Of a DNA stretch of 64,000 nucleotides, positions 8,593-17,162 are shown one piece after another. The position numbers and the translations under genes were made by a program. Origin of the DNA: UBA10324 sp038326325 (GTDB lineage: Bacteria > Bacteroidota > Bacteroidia > Chitinophagales > UBA10324); the NCBI GenBank assembly GCA_038326325.1, contig JBBQJW010000009.1, positions 62,001-126,000 of the forward strand, in the 5' to 3' direction. The notes below the pieces were generated by a model. The model did not search any database. It was not told where the DNA came from and worked only from the letters and a program-made list of their open reading frames with translations. Position 1 is the stretch's first letter; each line of letters starts with the position of its first letter.

Positions 8593-10089
8593 TTAAAGAG
8601 TCATTGATGCGAAAAAAGCAGTGTCCTTTTTCTTCAGTTCAAATAAAAAATAGTCATCAGAAATCCAGGCGAAGCTTTCAAACATGAGCAACAGCCCGGA
8701 GCTCCAATCCCAACTGTAAAGAATTTGTTCGCTTGTTTTCTTTCCTTCACTATTGTAAACAACAAGCACTAAATCTTTCAGTGATGTATTTTTTGCTCCT
8801 GCACTGTAATCTTTGTCCAGTGTCTGATAAAAAAGATAAGTGTTGCCACCCCTTATCATGGAGAAAGATTTAATATCAGGCATCGGATAACTTGCACTCC
8901 ACAGTTTTGCTCCGGCGGCTGAAATTTTCAGGTTTTCAAAAGCACTCACATTATTATTTTCATTCTTGTGCCATCCATAATGCATAATTGAATAGGTGAT
9001 AGAACCATCGGCTCCTACTTCAGTGGAATTAATCGACATCGTATAATTTGTTCCTAAATTAATCGGCTTGCTTCCATAGTTAATATCCAGTTTACCCAAA
9101 ACTTCTGATGGAATTGGCAATGTTTTATTCAACAGGGTTCCTGTTTCTATATTGTAAACTATTACAAATCTTTTTGTGATATCTAAAGAATTGGTTTCAA
9201 CTCCCTTTTTTTCTATAACTATATATCCAAGTAGAAAAATATTTTCCTTGGTTCTTTTCATTGACTCCACTTTGCGCATGCGCTCAATAGGAAAAGCTTT
9301 GGAGGTAAATTTTCCGGTTTTAAGATCGCACGAGAAAACATTATCAACTACATCCTTATCGGCATATGAAACACCGGTTCCCACTTTTCTTGGTGAAGTA
9401 TTAACAAATACTATCACTTTTCCATTTTCAAAAAACTCACTGCCGAATTTAAAATATAGCCCCATTCCTGTAACCTGCAATTGAAACTTTGCACTTTGTT
9501 TTTTCTCAAGCTCCCTGGAAAATGAGTTTGCATTAAGCTCTATACACGCCAGTTTATTATCTGCCTTTGCCCATTTCCATCTCAAAAAAACAAATTCACT
9601 GGTATCACCATTATAGGTAATAGAAGTTAAATAATCGTTTAAGTAATTGCTTCCTTTTTTATACTCGTCAATTAAAACAGCCGATTCACCATTGAGTGTT
9701 CCATCATCTTCAAGGGGACAGGCATAAACTTTTTGAAGCTGTTCTTCCACCGAAAATCCTTCATAAAACAAAATGGCTTTATCGTTTATAAATCGAAGCG
9801 ACATGGCTTTTGTTTCTTTTAGTTTTTCAGCGCCACTAAGTACCACTTCATTTTCAGAGATTAAATTTCCGCTTTTGTCAACCTTAGCAATGTTGAATTT
9901 TTTTTCACCACTCACAGAGTAGTAGGCAAACTCTTTATCCTCGCCTATAAAAAGGAGTTTACTATCCCAATCAATAGCATGGTCTGAATGCTCATTTACA
10001 TTCAGTGAATATTTTTGTGCCTGCACTTTAAATGTATAAGAGCATATCAGCAAAGCAACCAAGAGATATTTCGTAATTATTCTTTTCAT
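8593..10089 (-). CDS. Secreted protein of unknown function
   Basis: A 498-residue protein with a clear signal peptide (MKRIITKYLLVALLICSYTF, cleavage after VQAQ). No catalytic motif or sorting tail was recognised. The body is beta-rich, with many short blocks of the type xxFLLGYIVIEKKG and SFSMIRGGNTYLFYQ, compatible with a propeller, and it ends at FFASMTL without a T9SS domain. It may therefore stay in the periplasm. It lies 30 bases upstream of the T9SS gene on the same strand and may be its operon partner. Confidence 0.7.
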   Translation of the reverse strand: MKRIITKYLLVALLICSYTFKVQAQKYSLNVNEHSDHAIDWDSKLLFIGEDKEFAYYSVSGEKKFNIAKVDKSGNLISENEVVLSGAEKLKETKAMSLRFINDKAILFYEGFSVEEQLQKVYACPLEDDGTLNGESAVLIDEYKKGSNYLNDYLTSITYNGDTSEFVFLRWKWAKADNKLACIELNANSFSRELEKKQSAKFQLQVTGMGLYFKFGSEFFENGKVIVFVNTSPRKVGTGVSYADKDVVDNVFSCDLKTGKFTSKAFPIERMRKVESMKRTKENIFLLGYIVIEKKGVETNSLDITKRFVIVYNIETGTLLNKTLPIPSEVLGKLDINYGSKPINLGTNYTMSINSTEVGADGSITYSIMHYGWHKNENNNVSAFENLKISAAGAKLWSASYPMPDIKSFSMIRGGNTYLFYQTLDKDYSAGAKNTSLKDLVLVVYNSEGKKTSEQILYSWDWSSGLLLMFESFAWISDDYFLFELKKKDTAFFASMTL

Positions 10090-10182
10090 GTTTTATTTTT
10101 TTTGATTTTAATAAAAAAACCCTTCGCAATAATACCTCTAAGTTTACTGCAAAGGGTTTATGAAATTTGGGTTCTCGAAAAA

Positions 10183-10776
10183 TTAAATCATCACCACATT
10201 ACTCTTTAAGCCAACTTCTTTTTCGTTGAGCACATACAAGGCATGGTAGCAAACCCCTATTGCAATTTCGGCTGTGTCGATGTACGGGCTTGATGTGTCG
10301 AGCGCAAGAAACACAAACGGCAAACCCGCGCCTTTCGATTTGTAAATATTTATACCATCGAAATAACCCTTCAGGTTAAAATCAATGCGCCAGCCACTTG
10401 GGTCTTTGCTGCTCTTAAGTTCGGGCTGTGCGGTGTGAATGTCCACTGTTTGCTCGTTGCCCACAATACCTAAATCCTGTCCCAGATCGTCGGAATAGGC
10501 GGGGTGCGTTTTCATGCGCGCCACCGTTGTTCGAATGGCTTTTTCGGCATCGCTTATTTTAGTGGTTGCGGTGCCTACAGCACTTTCTTTGGCAGTAACG
10601 GCGGCATCTATTTCGCCCACTCCGTCAACAATGTTTTGAGCGCGGGTTTGCTCGGTGGTAATTTCTCCGGCAGTTAAGCCGAGGGTAGCGCCGTCGGTAG
10701 CAATGCGGGCTTTGTAAGTAGTGGCCCATATTGCCTTTTCTGAATTTTTCTTTTTGATGTAATCTCTCTTTGACAT
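10183..10776 (-). CDS. Small helical plus FnIII-like protein, function unknown
   Basis: A 197-residue protein without a signal peptide. The N-terminal 100 residues are helical and Ala/Thr-rich (MSKRDYIKKKNSEKAIWATT, then LGLTAGEITTEQ). The C-terminal half (GWRIDFNLKGYFDGINIYKS, then PFVFLALDTSSPYIDT) resembles an FnIII-like fold. This two-part plan occurs in a Bacteroidota family of small proteins of unknown function that often lie next to intergenic repeats, as here. Overlapping frames through the upstream repeat array are open on this strand too, but they are by-products of a repeat length divisible by three. Confidence 0.65.
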   Translation of the reverse strand: MSKRDYIKKKNSEKAIWATTYKARIATDGATLGLTAGEITTEQTRAQNIVDGVGEIDAAVTAKESAVGTATTKISDAEKAIRTTVARMKTHPAYSDDLGQDLGIVGNEQTVDIHTAQPELKSSKDPSGWRIDFNLKGYFDGINIYKSKGAGLPFVFLALDTSSPYIDTAEIAIGVCYHALYVLNEKEVGLKSNVVMI

Positions 10777-10836
10777 GGTTTTTGGGTTTGGTTTTAGTCA
10801 AAAAATTGATTGGAAATTGATTTTTTGCAAAAATTC

Positions 10837-11023
10837 GCACATCTGATTGAGCCGGACATACGAATGGCTGAGTCAGATGCACATCTGAAAGAACCGGACA
10901 AATGAATGATTGAAGCAGATGCACCTCCGCGCGAGCCGGACATAAGAATGACTGAGGCAAACGCACATCTGAGAGAACCGGTCATGTGAATGACCGAGGC
11001 AGATGCACATCTGAGCGAGCCGT
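10837..11023. repeat. 42-bp tandem minisatellite, 4.4 copies
   Basis: Units start at 10837, 10879, 10921, 10963 and 11005, an exact 42-base period. The unit runs GCACATCTGAGAGAACCGG and then ACATANGAATGACTGAGGCAGAT. Unit junctions carry the palindrome CAGATGCACATCTG, so each copy can form a hairpin. Copies differ by 5-10 substitutions and have no indels. Several frames stay open across it because 42 is divisible by three, but plus-strand stops interrupt the longest, so I treat it as non-coding. It lies upstream of the 10183-10776 gene. Confidence 0.85.
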
Positions 11024-11106
11024 TGGCGGCAGTTAAAGTTTCAGTAAATTTTTTGTTTGAAAAATCGAAGCCACTAATAAAGTCAGCGGAATATTTTATT
11101 AATCTA

Positions 11107-11204
11107 ATGCTGTATGCTGTATGCTGTATGCTGTATGCTGTATGCTGTATGCTGTATGCTGTATGCTGTATGCTGTATGCTGTATGCTGTATGCTGTATG
11201 CTGT
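11107..11204. repeat. Perfect 14-copy heptanucleotide repeat (ATGCTGT)
   Basis: 98 bases consist of 14 uninterrupted copies of ATGCTGT. Perfect identity over 14 copies indicates recent slippage expansion. The unit length is not a multiple of three, so all three frames are open and any change in copy number would shift frame. No convincing gene spans it. Confidence 0.97.
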
Positions 11205-11270
11205 TCATATTGGGAGCACTAATATAATGGCAATTGGGAAATGCAAAAGGAAAATTTTTTCACGCCAACT

Positions 11271-11321
11271 TTCAAAACTTTAACACTTTCAAAACATTCA
11301 AAACTTTAACACTTTCAAAAC
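11271..11321. repeat. Two tandem copies of a 26-bp AT-rich unit
   Basis: TTCAAAACTTTAACACTTTC followed by AAAAC is present at 11271-11295 and again at 11297-11321. It lies at the 3' end of the methyltransferase gene and completes a repeat-rich intergenic stretch that starts at 10837. Confidence 0.8.
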
Positions 11322-11324
11322 CAA

Positions 11325-12485
11325 CTAAGCCTTCGAAAACTTTTTCCCTTCATACAAATCGAAGCCGAATAGTTTGCAATCAACCTGCGCATTCATAAAC
11401 CTGATTTTTCGTTTTGGTTTCAGCCCTATAAATTTTGCAACTTCAAGGTTTCCGGTAAACACAAATCCTTTATAACCGCTGCAACTGCGCTTCATAAAAT
11501 CGCCCATGGTTTTATATAATTTAATCAGCGATTCTTCGTCGCCACCAATGCGCATTCCGTACGGTGGGTTCATCAGCACCATTCCTTTTTCTTCGGGCAC
11601 CGGAGTATCTTCCACAGGGCAACAAACAAATTCAATGAACTCGCGCACGCCCGCATCCACCGCATTTTGTTTTGCATTTTTTATTGACTCGCCGTCAATA
11701 TCACTCGCTATGATTCTGAAGTTGATTTCATTTTTTATTTTCAATGTTGCTTCGTAGTCGAGGTCGCGATAATAATTATCGGTGTAATCTTTCAGATGAC
11801 TATAAGCAAACTCTTTGCGAATGTGTCCGGGAAATCTGTTTAGCGCCATAAGCGCAGCTTCAATAGCAAAGGTGCCGCTACCGCACATCGGATTCACGAA
11901 AGTGGAATTCATATCCCAACCCGAAGCCATAATAATTCCGGCAGCCAAATTCTCCTGTAACGGTGCCGCAAACGGAATTTTACGATACCCTCTTTTATTC
12001 AACGACTCACCCGAAGTATCTAAGTAAAGCGATACATCATTGTTATCCCAGAAAACAAAAACCACCGCGCCGGTCTTTTGGCTTCCGCTATCGGGGCGGT
12101 AACCAACTTTTTGACGGAACCTATCGGCAATTGCATCCTTTACTTTCAGGTTTGTGTAAAGCGTAGTGTTCACAGTTCCGTTGCGTGTGAATGATGTAAC
12201 AGTGAAGGGTTCGTCTTTGCGCAGATAATTTTCCCACGCTATTTCGGTAGCTCTGTTAAATAGTTCGTTGCCGTCTTTAGCTTTTATTTTCTTAATCATC
12301 CACAACACTTTTGTGGCTGAGCGCAAATAGTAATTGAGTTTCATGCAATCTTCGAGCGTGCCTTTTATCTCCACGCCATTCGGATGCTCCCATGTAATCG
12401 TATAGCCAAGTGCTTCCACTTCCAATTTCAAATAAGGAGTTACATAAAGCGGACAGTTGATGAGTATGATGGAAGTTTGTTGCAT
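11325..12485 (-). CDS. THUMP-domain class I SAM-dependent RNA methyltransferase (RlmL-like)
   Basis: A 386-residue protein with an N-terminal THUMP RNA-binding region (residues 1-160) and a Rossmann methyltransferase domain. The SAM motif I region is FVNPMCGSGTFAIEAAL, the acidic loop is IIASDIDGESIKNAKQNA, and the catalytic motif IV is LMNPPYGMRIG, the NPPY signature of N2-guanine methyltransferases. Length and layout match the N-terminal half of RlmL, which makes m2G2445 in 23S rRNA, and the UPF0020/YpsC family. The exact target base is inferred. It is divergent from the C1 peptidase, with 72 bases between the start codons. Confidence 0.88.
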   Translation of the reverse strand: MQQTSIILINCPLYVTPYLKLEVEALGYTITWEHPNGVEIKGTLEDCMKLNYYLRSATKVLWMIKKIKAKDGNELFNRATEIAWENYLRKDEPFTVTSFTRNGTVNTTLYTNLKVKDAIADRFRQKVGYRPDSGSQKTGAVVFVFWDNNDVSLYLDTSGESLNKRGYRKIPFAAPLQENLAAGIIMASGWDMNSTFVNPMCGSGTFAIEAALMALNRFPGHIRKEFAYSHLKDYTDNYYRDLDYEATLKIKNEINFRIIASDIDGESIKNAKQNAVDAGVREFIEFVCCPVEDTPVPEEKGMVLMNPPYGMRIGGDEESLIKLYKTMGDFMKRSCSGYKGFVFTGNLEVAKFIGLKPKRKIRFMNAQVDCKLFGFDLYEGKKFSKA

Positions 12486-12529
12486 TGGGCGCGAAAGTAA
12501 GTAGTCATTCTATCAATGAAGATAATTTC

Positions 12530-12537
12530 TACATTCG
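12530..12537 (+). promoter_or_regulatory. Probable -7 box of the C1 peptidase gene
   Basis: TACATTCG is close to the TAnnTTTG consensus and lies 20 bases before the ATG at 12558. The same octamer precedes the cobalamin riboswitch at 23083. Confidence 0.5.
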
Positions 12538-12557
12538 CCTCACTTAAAAAATAATCA

Positions 12558-13823
12558 ATGAACAAATTTCTTGCAGCATTACTCTCCATTTTAGTTTTTC
12601 AATTTTCGTTTTTCACTTTTAATTCCGAAGGGCAGGCCCGCCACGACAAATCGGTTTACAAAGATTACAAGGCAGGTTATTATCAAAACACCATCATGCG
12701 CGGCATTTCAGACGAATCAGAAAAGAAAGCACCACCTAAAACTCAAAAGTATTTTAAGATGGATGTTACAGGAATGGATGTTCCGACTTCTCCATCACAG
12801 TTTACTTCGGTTTTCCGTAACACTCCAATCTCACAGGGCGCAACCGGAACCTGCTGGAGTTTTTCTTCCACTTCTTATTATGAAACTGAAATCAATCGAC
12901 TCACTAAACAGAATATTTCTCTCTCTCAACTCTTCACTGTGTATTGGGAATATGTACAGAAAGCAAAAGGGTTTGTTGACTCGCGCGGCGAAAGCAATTT
13001 CGATGAAGGCAGTGAAGCCAACGCTGTGAAAAGAGTTTATAAAGAATACGGTTGTGTTCCATACGAAGATTTTCCGGGTTATGCAGGTGATGTTAAAATT
13101 TATAATCACAGTGCAATGGTTGCTGAAATGAAAAACTATTTAGCAAGTGTGAAAGAATCAAATGCATGGAATGAAACAGAAGTAATCGGAACTATCAAAT
13201 CAATTCTGAATCACTACATCGGCACTCCGCCAACAAGTGTTACATGGATGAAAAAAGTTTACACGCCAAAAGATTTTCTGTTACAGGTGTGCAAACTGAA
13301 CATGGATGATTATGTAGATGTGATTTCGCTGATGGAAAAACCTTACTATACTCAGATGGAATACAAAGTGCCCGACAATTGGTGGCACGACAGCAGTTAT
13401 TATAATGTTCCGCTTGATACTTTCATGGCAATAATTCACAGAGGCATTCGTGCAGGTTACAGCATCACGATTGGTGGCGATGTAAGCGAGCCAGGTTTCA
13501 ATATGAATAATGTTTGCATGGTTCCGAGTTTTGATTGCCCTTCAGATTACATTGATGAAAATGCGAGACAATTTCGTTTTAACAATCAAACAACAACCGA
13601 CGACCACGGAATGCACTTAGTTGGTTACATGGATAAGAACGGACACGACTGGTACCTGATAAAGGACAGCGGTGCAGGTTCGCGAAATATTGGTTCTGAT
13701 AATGAAAGTTTCGGTTATTATTATTTCGATGCTGATTATGTGAAACTGAAAATCGTTGACATTACTGTTCACAAAGATTTAATAAAGAATCTTTGGGATA
13801 AATTTCCTACTCATTGGAATTGA
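12558..13823 (+). CDS. Secreted C1-family (papain/bleomycin hydrolase-like) cysteine peptidase
   Basis: A 421-residue exported peptidase. The signal peptide (residues 1-25) is partly encoded by a 28-bp heptanucleotide repeat at 12596-12623. The catalytic cysteine is Cys99 in TPISQGATGTCWSFSST, and the catalytic histidine lies in TTDDHGMHLVGYM. The usual Asn of the third motif (KNSWG in papain, ENSWG in bleomycin hydrolase) is Asp here, in WYLIKDSGAGSRN. That substitution occurs in Bacteroidota members and may alter activity. The size and the spacing between Cys and His resemble aminopeptidase C/bleomycin hydrolase (C1B) more than papain. It is probably a periplasmic or surface peptidase. A strong terminator follows. 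Confidence 0.88.
   Translation: MNKFLAALLSILVFQFSFFTFNSEGQARHDKSVYKDYKAGYYQNTIMRGISDESEKKAPPKTQKYFKMDVTGMDVPTSPSQFTSVFRNTPISQGATGTCWSFSSTSYYETEINRLTKQNISLSQLFTVYWEYVQKAKGFVDSRGESNFDEGSEANAVKRVYKEYGCVPYEDFPGYAGDVKIYNHSAMVAEMKNYLASVKESNAWNETEVIGTIKSILNHYIGTPPTSVTWMKKVYTPKDFLLQVCKLNMDDYVDVISLMEKPYYTQMEYKVPDNWWHDSSYYNVPLDTFMAIIHRGIRAGYSITIGGDVSEPGFNMNNVCMVPSFDCPSDYIDENARQFRFNNQTTTDDHGMHLVGYMDKNGHDWYLIKDSGAGSRNIGSDNESFGYYYFDADYVKLKIVDITVHKDLIKNLWDKFPTHWN
12596..12623. repeat. Four-unit heptanucleotide repeat inside a signal-peptide coding region
   Basis: TTTTCAA, TTTTCGT, TTTTCAC, TTTTAAT: exactly 28 bases. Translated, it supplies FQFSFFTFN of the C1 peptidase signal peptide. It belongs to the same TTTTCAC family as 3611-3645 and 55519-55546. 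Confidence 0.65.
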
Positions 13824-13842
13824 TTTTTATTCCTCTTGAAGA

Positions 13843-13877
13843 AAATCCTGATTCAGAAAACTGAATCAGGATTTTTT
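13843..13877. terminator. Strong hairpin between convergent peptidase and acyltransferase genes
   Basis: AAATCCTGATTCAG (13843-13856) pairs with CTGAATCAGGATTT (13861-13874) around a four-base loop, with T residues after it and A residues before it. It can serve both converging transcripts. Confidence 0.9.
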
Positions 13878-14964
13878 ATGTTAATTTCCTTCGGATGAAT
13901 TTATTCAGCGGTTCCTCAATTATTTTGAAAAGAAGAATGGAAACAATATTTATAAGAATAAAAATTAAAACAAAGTGAGAAGTGATTTTGTTTGAAATGA
14001 AAACTTCAATTACCCCAAGGTGTATCAGGTAAAATATGTAAGAGCTTTTACCGAGCAAGACAAAAAGTCTTGAGCCGAGAATTTTTTGAACAAAAGTTTT
14101 TTCGGTAAGTAATCCCCAGAACAAAAATGCAATACCAAAGAAGGGGAGGAGCAAATTATTTACAAGAATGCCATATAGATCCATAACTCCATATTTAAAG
14201 TCACCTTTTAAATAACTCAAAGCGAAGAGACAAATCAATATAACTGTTACACCGGTATAGGTCGCATAAGTTGTTTTTATTCTTTCTCTGTTCTGCTTAT
14301 AGAAAAGCGCAAGAGCTATTCCGATAAAAAACTCTGCACATCTTCCAAAAAAAGTATAGTTGAGCATAAACAGATTGCTGTCGAACAATCCTGATATATG
14401 TTTTTGGCTGAAAATATTTACAAGCACAAACCCTGATAAAAGAATCAGCACCGGAAGTAAAACAAGATTGTATTTGTGTTTCCTGATAAGAATAAATAAA
14501 ACAGGGGCGGAGAAATAAAACATTTCTTCAACAGTCAGCGACCATCCCTGGCTGATTCCGGTAAAAACAAAGTCAAGAAAGAATCCCCGAAGGAAAGTAA
14601 TGTTCAATAAAAAAACTTTAATGCTGAATAGAGAATGATCATCAGTCGAAAAATAGAATACAATGAAAGTAAAAATCGTTAACAGAAAATACATTGGATA
14701 AATGCGTGCAATACGATTCACCAGATAATTTTTAAAACTGAAATGCTTTGAATCAATATATCGATAACCAATAAGGAAACCGCTCAGCACAAAAAAAACT
14801 GTTACACCCACATACATTTCATTAAAGAAATTGTGCAGTGTGTTTCCATAAACTTGTTTTGAGAATGGATTGAAGTGGTGAAAAAAAACCATGTAAGCAG
14901 CAATGGCTCTTACACCTGTTAATGCAGGAAAATAATTCTGATTATTTTTTTCTAAATCTGTCAA
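13876..14964 (-). CDS. Acyltransferase 3 family membrane protein (OafA-like)
   Basis: A 362-residue integral membrane protein with about ten hydrophobic segments. The N-terminal motif FPALTGVRAIAAYMVFFHHF contains the conserved R..A...V...H of acyltransferase 3 enzymes. They transfer acetyl or other acyl groups from the cytoplasm onto exported glycans such as O-antigen or peptidoglycan. The second family motif VTVFFVLSGFLIGYRY is also present. No SGNH domain is fused. It follows the HEAT protein by 44 bases on the same strand, in a run with a polyprenol-phosphate glycosyltransferase, so a shared role in envelope glycans is plausible but inferred. Confidence 0.87.
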   Translation of the reverse strand: MTDLEKNNQNYFPALTGVRAIAAYMVFFHHFNPFSKQVYGNTLHNFFNEMYVGVTVFFVLSGFLIGYRYIDSKHFSFKNYLVNRIARIYPMYFLLTIFTFIVFYFSTDDHSLFSIKVFLLNITFLRGFFLDFVFTGISQGWSLTVEEMFYFSAPVLFILIRKHKYNLVLLPVLILLSGFVLVNIFSQKHISGLFDSNLFMLNYTFFGRCAEFFIGIALALFYKQNRERIKTTYATYTGVTVILICLFALSYLKGDFKYGVMDLYGILVNNLLLPFFGIAFLFWGLLTEKTFVQKILGSRLFVLLGKSSYIFYLIHLGVIEVFISNKITSHFVLIFILINIVSILLFKIIEEPLNKFIRRKLT

Positions 14965-15008
14965 TGCGAACTGAATTCGTACGCAACATAAATTTTTTAT
15001 TCGAAGTT

Positions 15009-15521
15009 TTAAGCGCGAATTTCTTTGAGTATTCTTTTTGCTCTTGCGCTGAATCCTGCCGAAGCATTTTCCATCTGATCTTCAATCACTAACTCCAACT
15101 CATTTTTTAATTCAGGTTCGTGTTTACAAATGTTTGATGCAACCGTCATTGCAAAAATTTTTATTGCTATTGGTTCGTCAGGCGAAATCAAAAACCGAAA
15201 ACAAACATCCACAGTTTTACCCCAGAGTGATTTTGGTAATTCAATGTTTTGAAAAATGCGAAGTGTATTTCGCTTTACTGCATCATGCACTTTCCCTTCC
15301 ATCATCTTAACCATCTTCGATAAATAAGGTTGAATCAATTTAGGATTTCTTTCAGAACATATACTTACAATCCATGCGGCTCTTTGTGTAACACGATAAG
15401 TATTTCCGAGAAATAAATTCATCAATTCAGCAAACCTTTTTTTATCAGAGCCAATATATTTTGCGATTTTCTCCGATTGTTTTCGCGAATGTTCTCTTAA
15501 TATTTCATCACGAATATTCAT
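15009..15521 (-). CDS. HEAT-like helical repeat protein
   Basis: A 170-residue, all-helical cytoplasmic protein with no signal peptide. Helix pairs such as RVTQRAAWIVSICSERNPKL and AIKIFAMTVASNICKHEPEL have the spacing of HEAT/ARM repeats. Small proteins of this kind are common in Bacteroidota and are thought to mediate protein contacts; no enzymatic function is visible. The start is 15 bases downstream of the glycosyltransferase stop, so the two are likely one operon. Confidence 0.75.
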   Translation of the reverse strand: MNIRDEILREHSRKQSEKIAKYIGSDKKRFAELMNLFLGNTYRVTQRAAWIVSICSERNPKLIQPYLSKMVKMMEGKVHDAVKRNTLRIFQNIELPKSLWGKTVDVCFRFLISPDEPIAIKIFAMTVASNICKHEPELKNELELVIEDQMENASAGFSARAKRILKEIRA

Positions 15522-15536
15522 GACAACAAATAAAAA

Positions 15537-16274
15537 CTACTTTTTCCCGTATGCATTTTTTTGTGATAGACTTTTCCATTTCATTTTTATTACCCCGAGA
15601 ATGGCTTCCTTAAATATTCCTTTAGTCATTTTCGATGCCCCATGCACACGATCAGTGAAGGTGATTGGAATTTCTTTTATTTTAAATCCAAGTCGGTATG
15701 CAGCAAATTTCATTTCAATCTGAAAAGCATAACCAATGAAAGTTATTTTTTCGAAATCAAGCGATTGCAAAAATTCTCTCCTATAACAAACGAAACCTGC
15801 AGTAGTATCTGTTACAGGCATCCAAGTTATGATTCGAACATACACGCTCGCGAAGTACGACATCAATATTCTTCCAATTGGCCAGTTCTTTACTTTCCCT
15901 CCTTTGCAATATCTTGAACCAACTGTTACAGCAGCACCTTTTACTGCTTCGTCATACAATCTCAATAAATCTTTTGGAGGATGTGAGAAGTCGGCATCCA
16001 TTTCAAAAATGAATTGATAATTATTTTCAAGTGCCCATTTAAATCCAAGAATGTAGGCAGTACCTAATCCGAGTTTGCCGCTTCGTTCAACTAAAAATAA
16101 TCTGGCGGGGAATTGAGTTTGTAAATTTTTTACAATGGAGGCTGTTCCGTCAGGTGAACCATCATCAATGATTAATAAGTGCACATCAGGTGAAAGAGAA
16201 AATACTTCGCTCACCATGCGGGGGATATTTTCTTTCTCGTTATAAGTAGGAATAATTACGAGGCTGTCTTTCAA
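15537..16274 (-). CDS. Polyprenol-phosphate mannose/hexose synthase, GT2 family (DPM1-like)
   Basis: A 245-residue family 2 glycosyltransferase without C-terminal membrane segments, like eukaryotic Dpm1 and bacterial Ppm1. The nucleotide-sugar-binding motifs are IIPTYNEKENI and LLIIDDGSPDGTA. The metal-binding DxD equivalent is FEMDADFSHPP. The GSRYCKGG and DTTAGFVCYRREFL blocks are typical of polyprenol monophosphomannose synthases. It would charge undecaprenyl phosphate with mannose (or another hexose) from a GDP/UDP donor for glycan export or protein glycosylation. The sugar is not determined by sequence. Confidence 0.88.
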   Translation of the reverse strand: MKDSLVIIPTYNEKENIPRMVSEVFSLSPDVHLLIIDDGSPDGTASIVKNLQTQFPARLFLVERSGKLGLGTAYILGFKWALENNYQFIFEMDADFSHPPKDLLRLYDEAVKGAAVTVGSRYCKGGKVKNWPIGRILMSYFASVYVRIITWMPVTDTTAGFVCYRREFLQSLDFEKITFIGYAFQIEMKFAAYRLGFKIKEIPITFTDRVHGASKMTKGIFKEAILGVIKMKWKSLSQKNAYGKK

Positions 16275-16313
16275 TTTCCTTTCGTTTTGATTTCCTTTTT
16301 TCGAGGAGTGAAT

Positions 16314-17072
16314 TTAAGGGCGCTCTTTTATAGCTTTTAATTTTTCTTTAAAGTCGAGAGGGAAATCGCTCTTCATTATCCAATCATAATAGTTTGGTTC
16401 TTTCTTGAAAACTTCTTTCACAGGAACACCTTTGTGCTTTCCGAAATTAAAAGTTTCAACACCTTTGTTAAAGTACATGCGACGACTGAGATCAACAAAA
16501 TCTCCATCCTTGGTGAACTTGTGGAGGAAGGCGATATCGTTTTGAATCTTGTCACTGTAACGGTCTAACTGCGATTCAAGTATATGAAAAGTAGCGCGAA
16601 CATCAGCAAGCGCGCTATGTGCATTTTCCAAATCTTTCTCACAGTAATATTTGTAAGCAGCAGAAAGATTGCGCGGCTCCATTAAATGAAAGATGCGCTG
16701 CACATCCACCATTCTTCTTTCTGTATTATCAAAAACTAATCCCGCTCTTCCAAATTCTTCTGTTAAAAAAGGAAAGTCAAAACGGCTGCTGTTATATCCG
16801 CTCCAGTCACTGTCATTAATAATGTCAAAATATTTTTGAGCAACCTGTGGAAATGTTGGACAATCTTTCACTGCTTCATTATCAATTCCATGTATAGCAA
16901 CAACTTCTTTTGGGATAGGAACTAATGGGTTTATTCGTTCTGCATATTCAAGCACTTCTCCTCCTGGCATCACTTTCACAATAGCAATTTCAACAATGCG
17001 GTCTTTGGTGAAATCCATTCCGGTAGTTTCCAGGTCAATGAAGGCGAGGGGCTTCGTAAGATTTAAATTCAT
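16314..17072 (-). CDS. 3'-5' exonuclease, DEDDh type (DNA polymerase III epsilon/ExoX-like)
   Basis: A 252-residue exonuclease with the three Exo motifs. Exo I is FIDLETTGMDFTKDRIVEIA (residues 12-31), Exo II is NSSRFDFPFLTEEF, and Exo III is HSALADVRAT, with the DEDDh-type histidine. The C-terminal 50 residues (FNFGKHKGVPVKEVF, then YYDWIMKSDFP) form the small DUF3820-like extension found on exodeoxyribonuclease X-type proteins. It probably removes 3' nucleotides from DNA during repair or proofreading. It is not linked here to dnaE or dnaQ partners. Confidence 0.9.
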   Translation of the reverse strand: MNLNLTKPLAFIDLETTGMDFTKDRIVEIAIVKVMPGGEVLEYAERINPLVPIPKEVVAIHGIDNEAVKDCPTFPQVAQKYFDIINDSDWSGYNSSRFDFPFLTEEFGRAGLVFDNTERRMVDVQRIFHLMEPRNLSAAYKYYCEKDLENAHSALADVRATFHILESQLDRYSDKIQNDIAFLHKFTKDGDFVDLSRRMYFNKGVETFNFGKHKGVPVKEVFKKEPNYYDWIMKSDFPLDFKEKLKAIKERP

Positions 17073-17162
17073 AATTTTTAGTGGCGCAAACCTAAACGAA
17101 TTCGGCTGAACGAAAATTGAAAAATAGCTTTTGAAAGAAGTTTTTTTAGTGATTGATATTAC

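Noticed and set aside
10837..11023. Possible CRISPR array from regularly repeated 42-base units
   Set aside because: Units are contiguous with no unique spacers, they are imperfect, and no cas gene is present. It is a minisatellite.
10990..11283. 97-codon plus-strand frame across both repeat arrays
   Set aside because: Its sequence is produced by the 42-bp and heptamer repeats (MLYAVCC repeated); it has no independent coding support.
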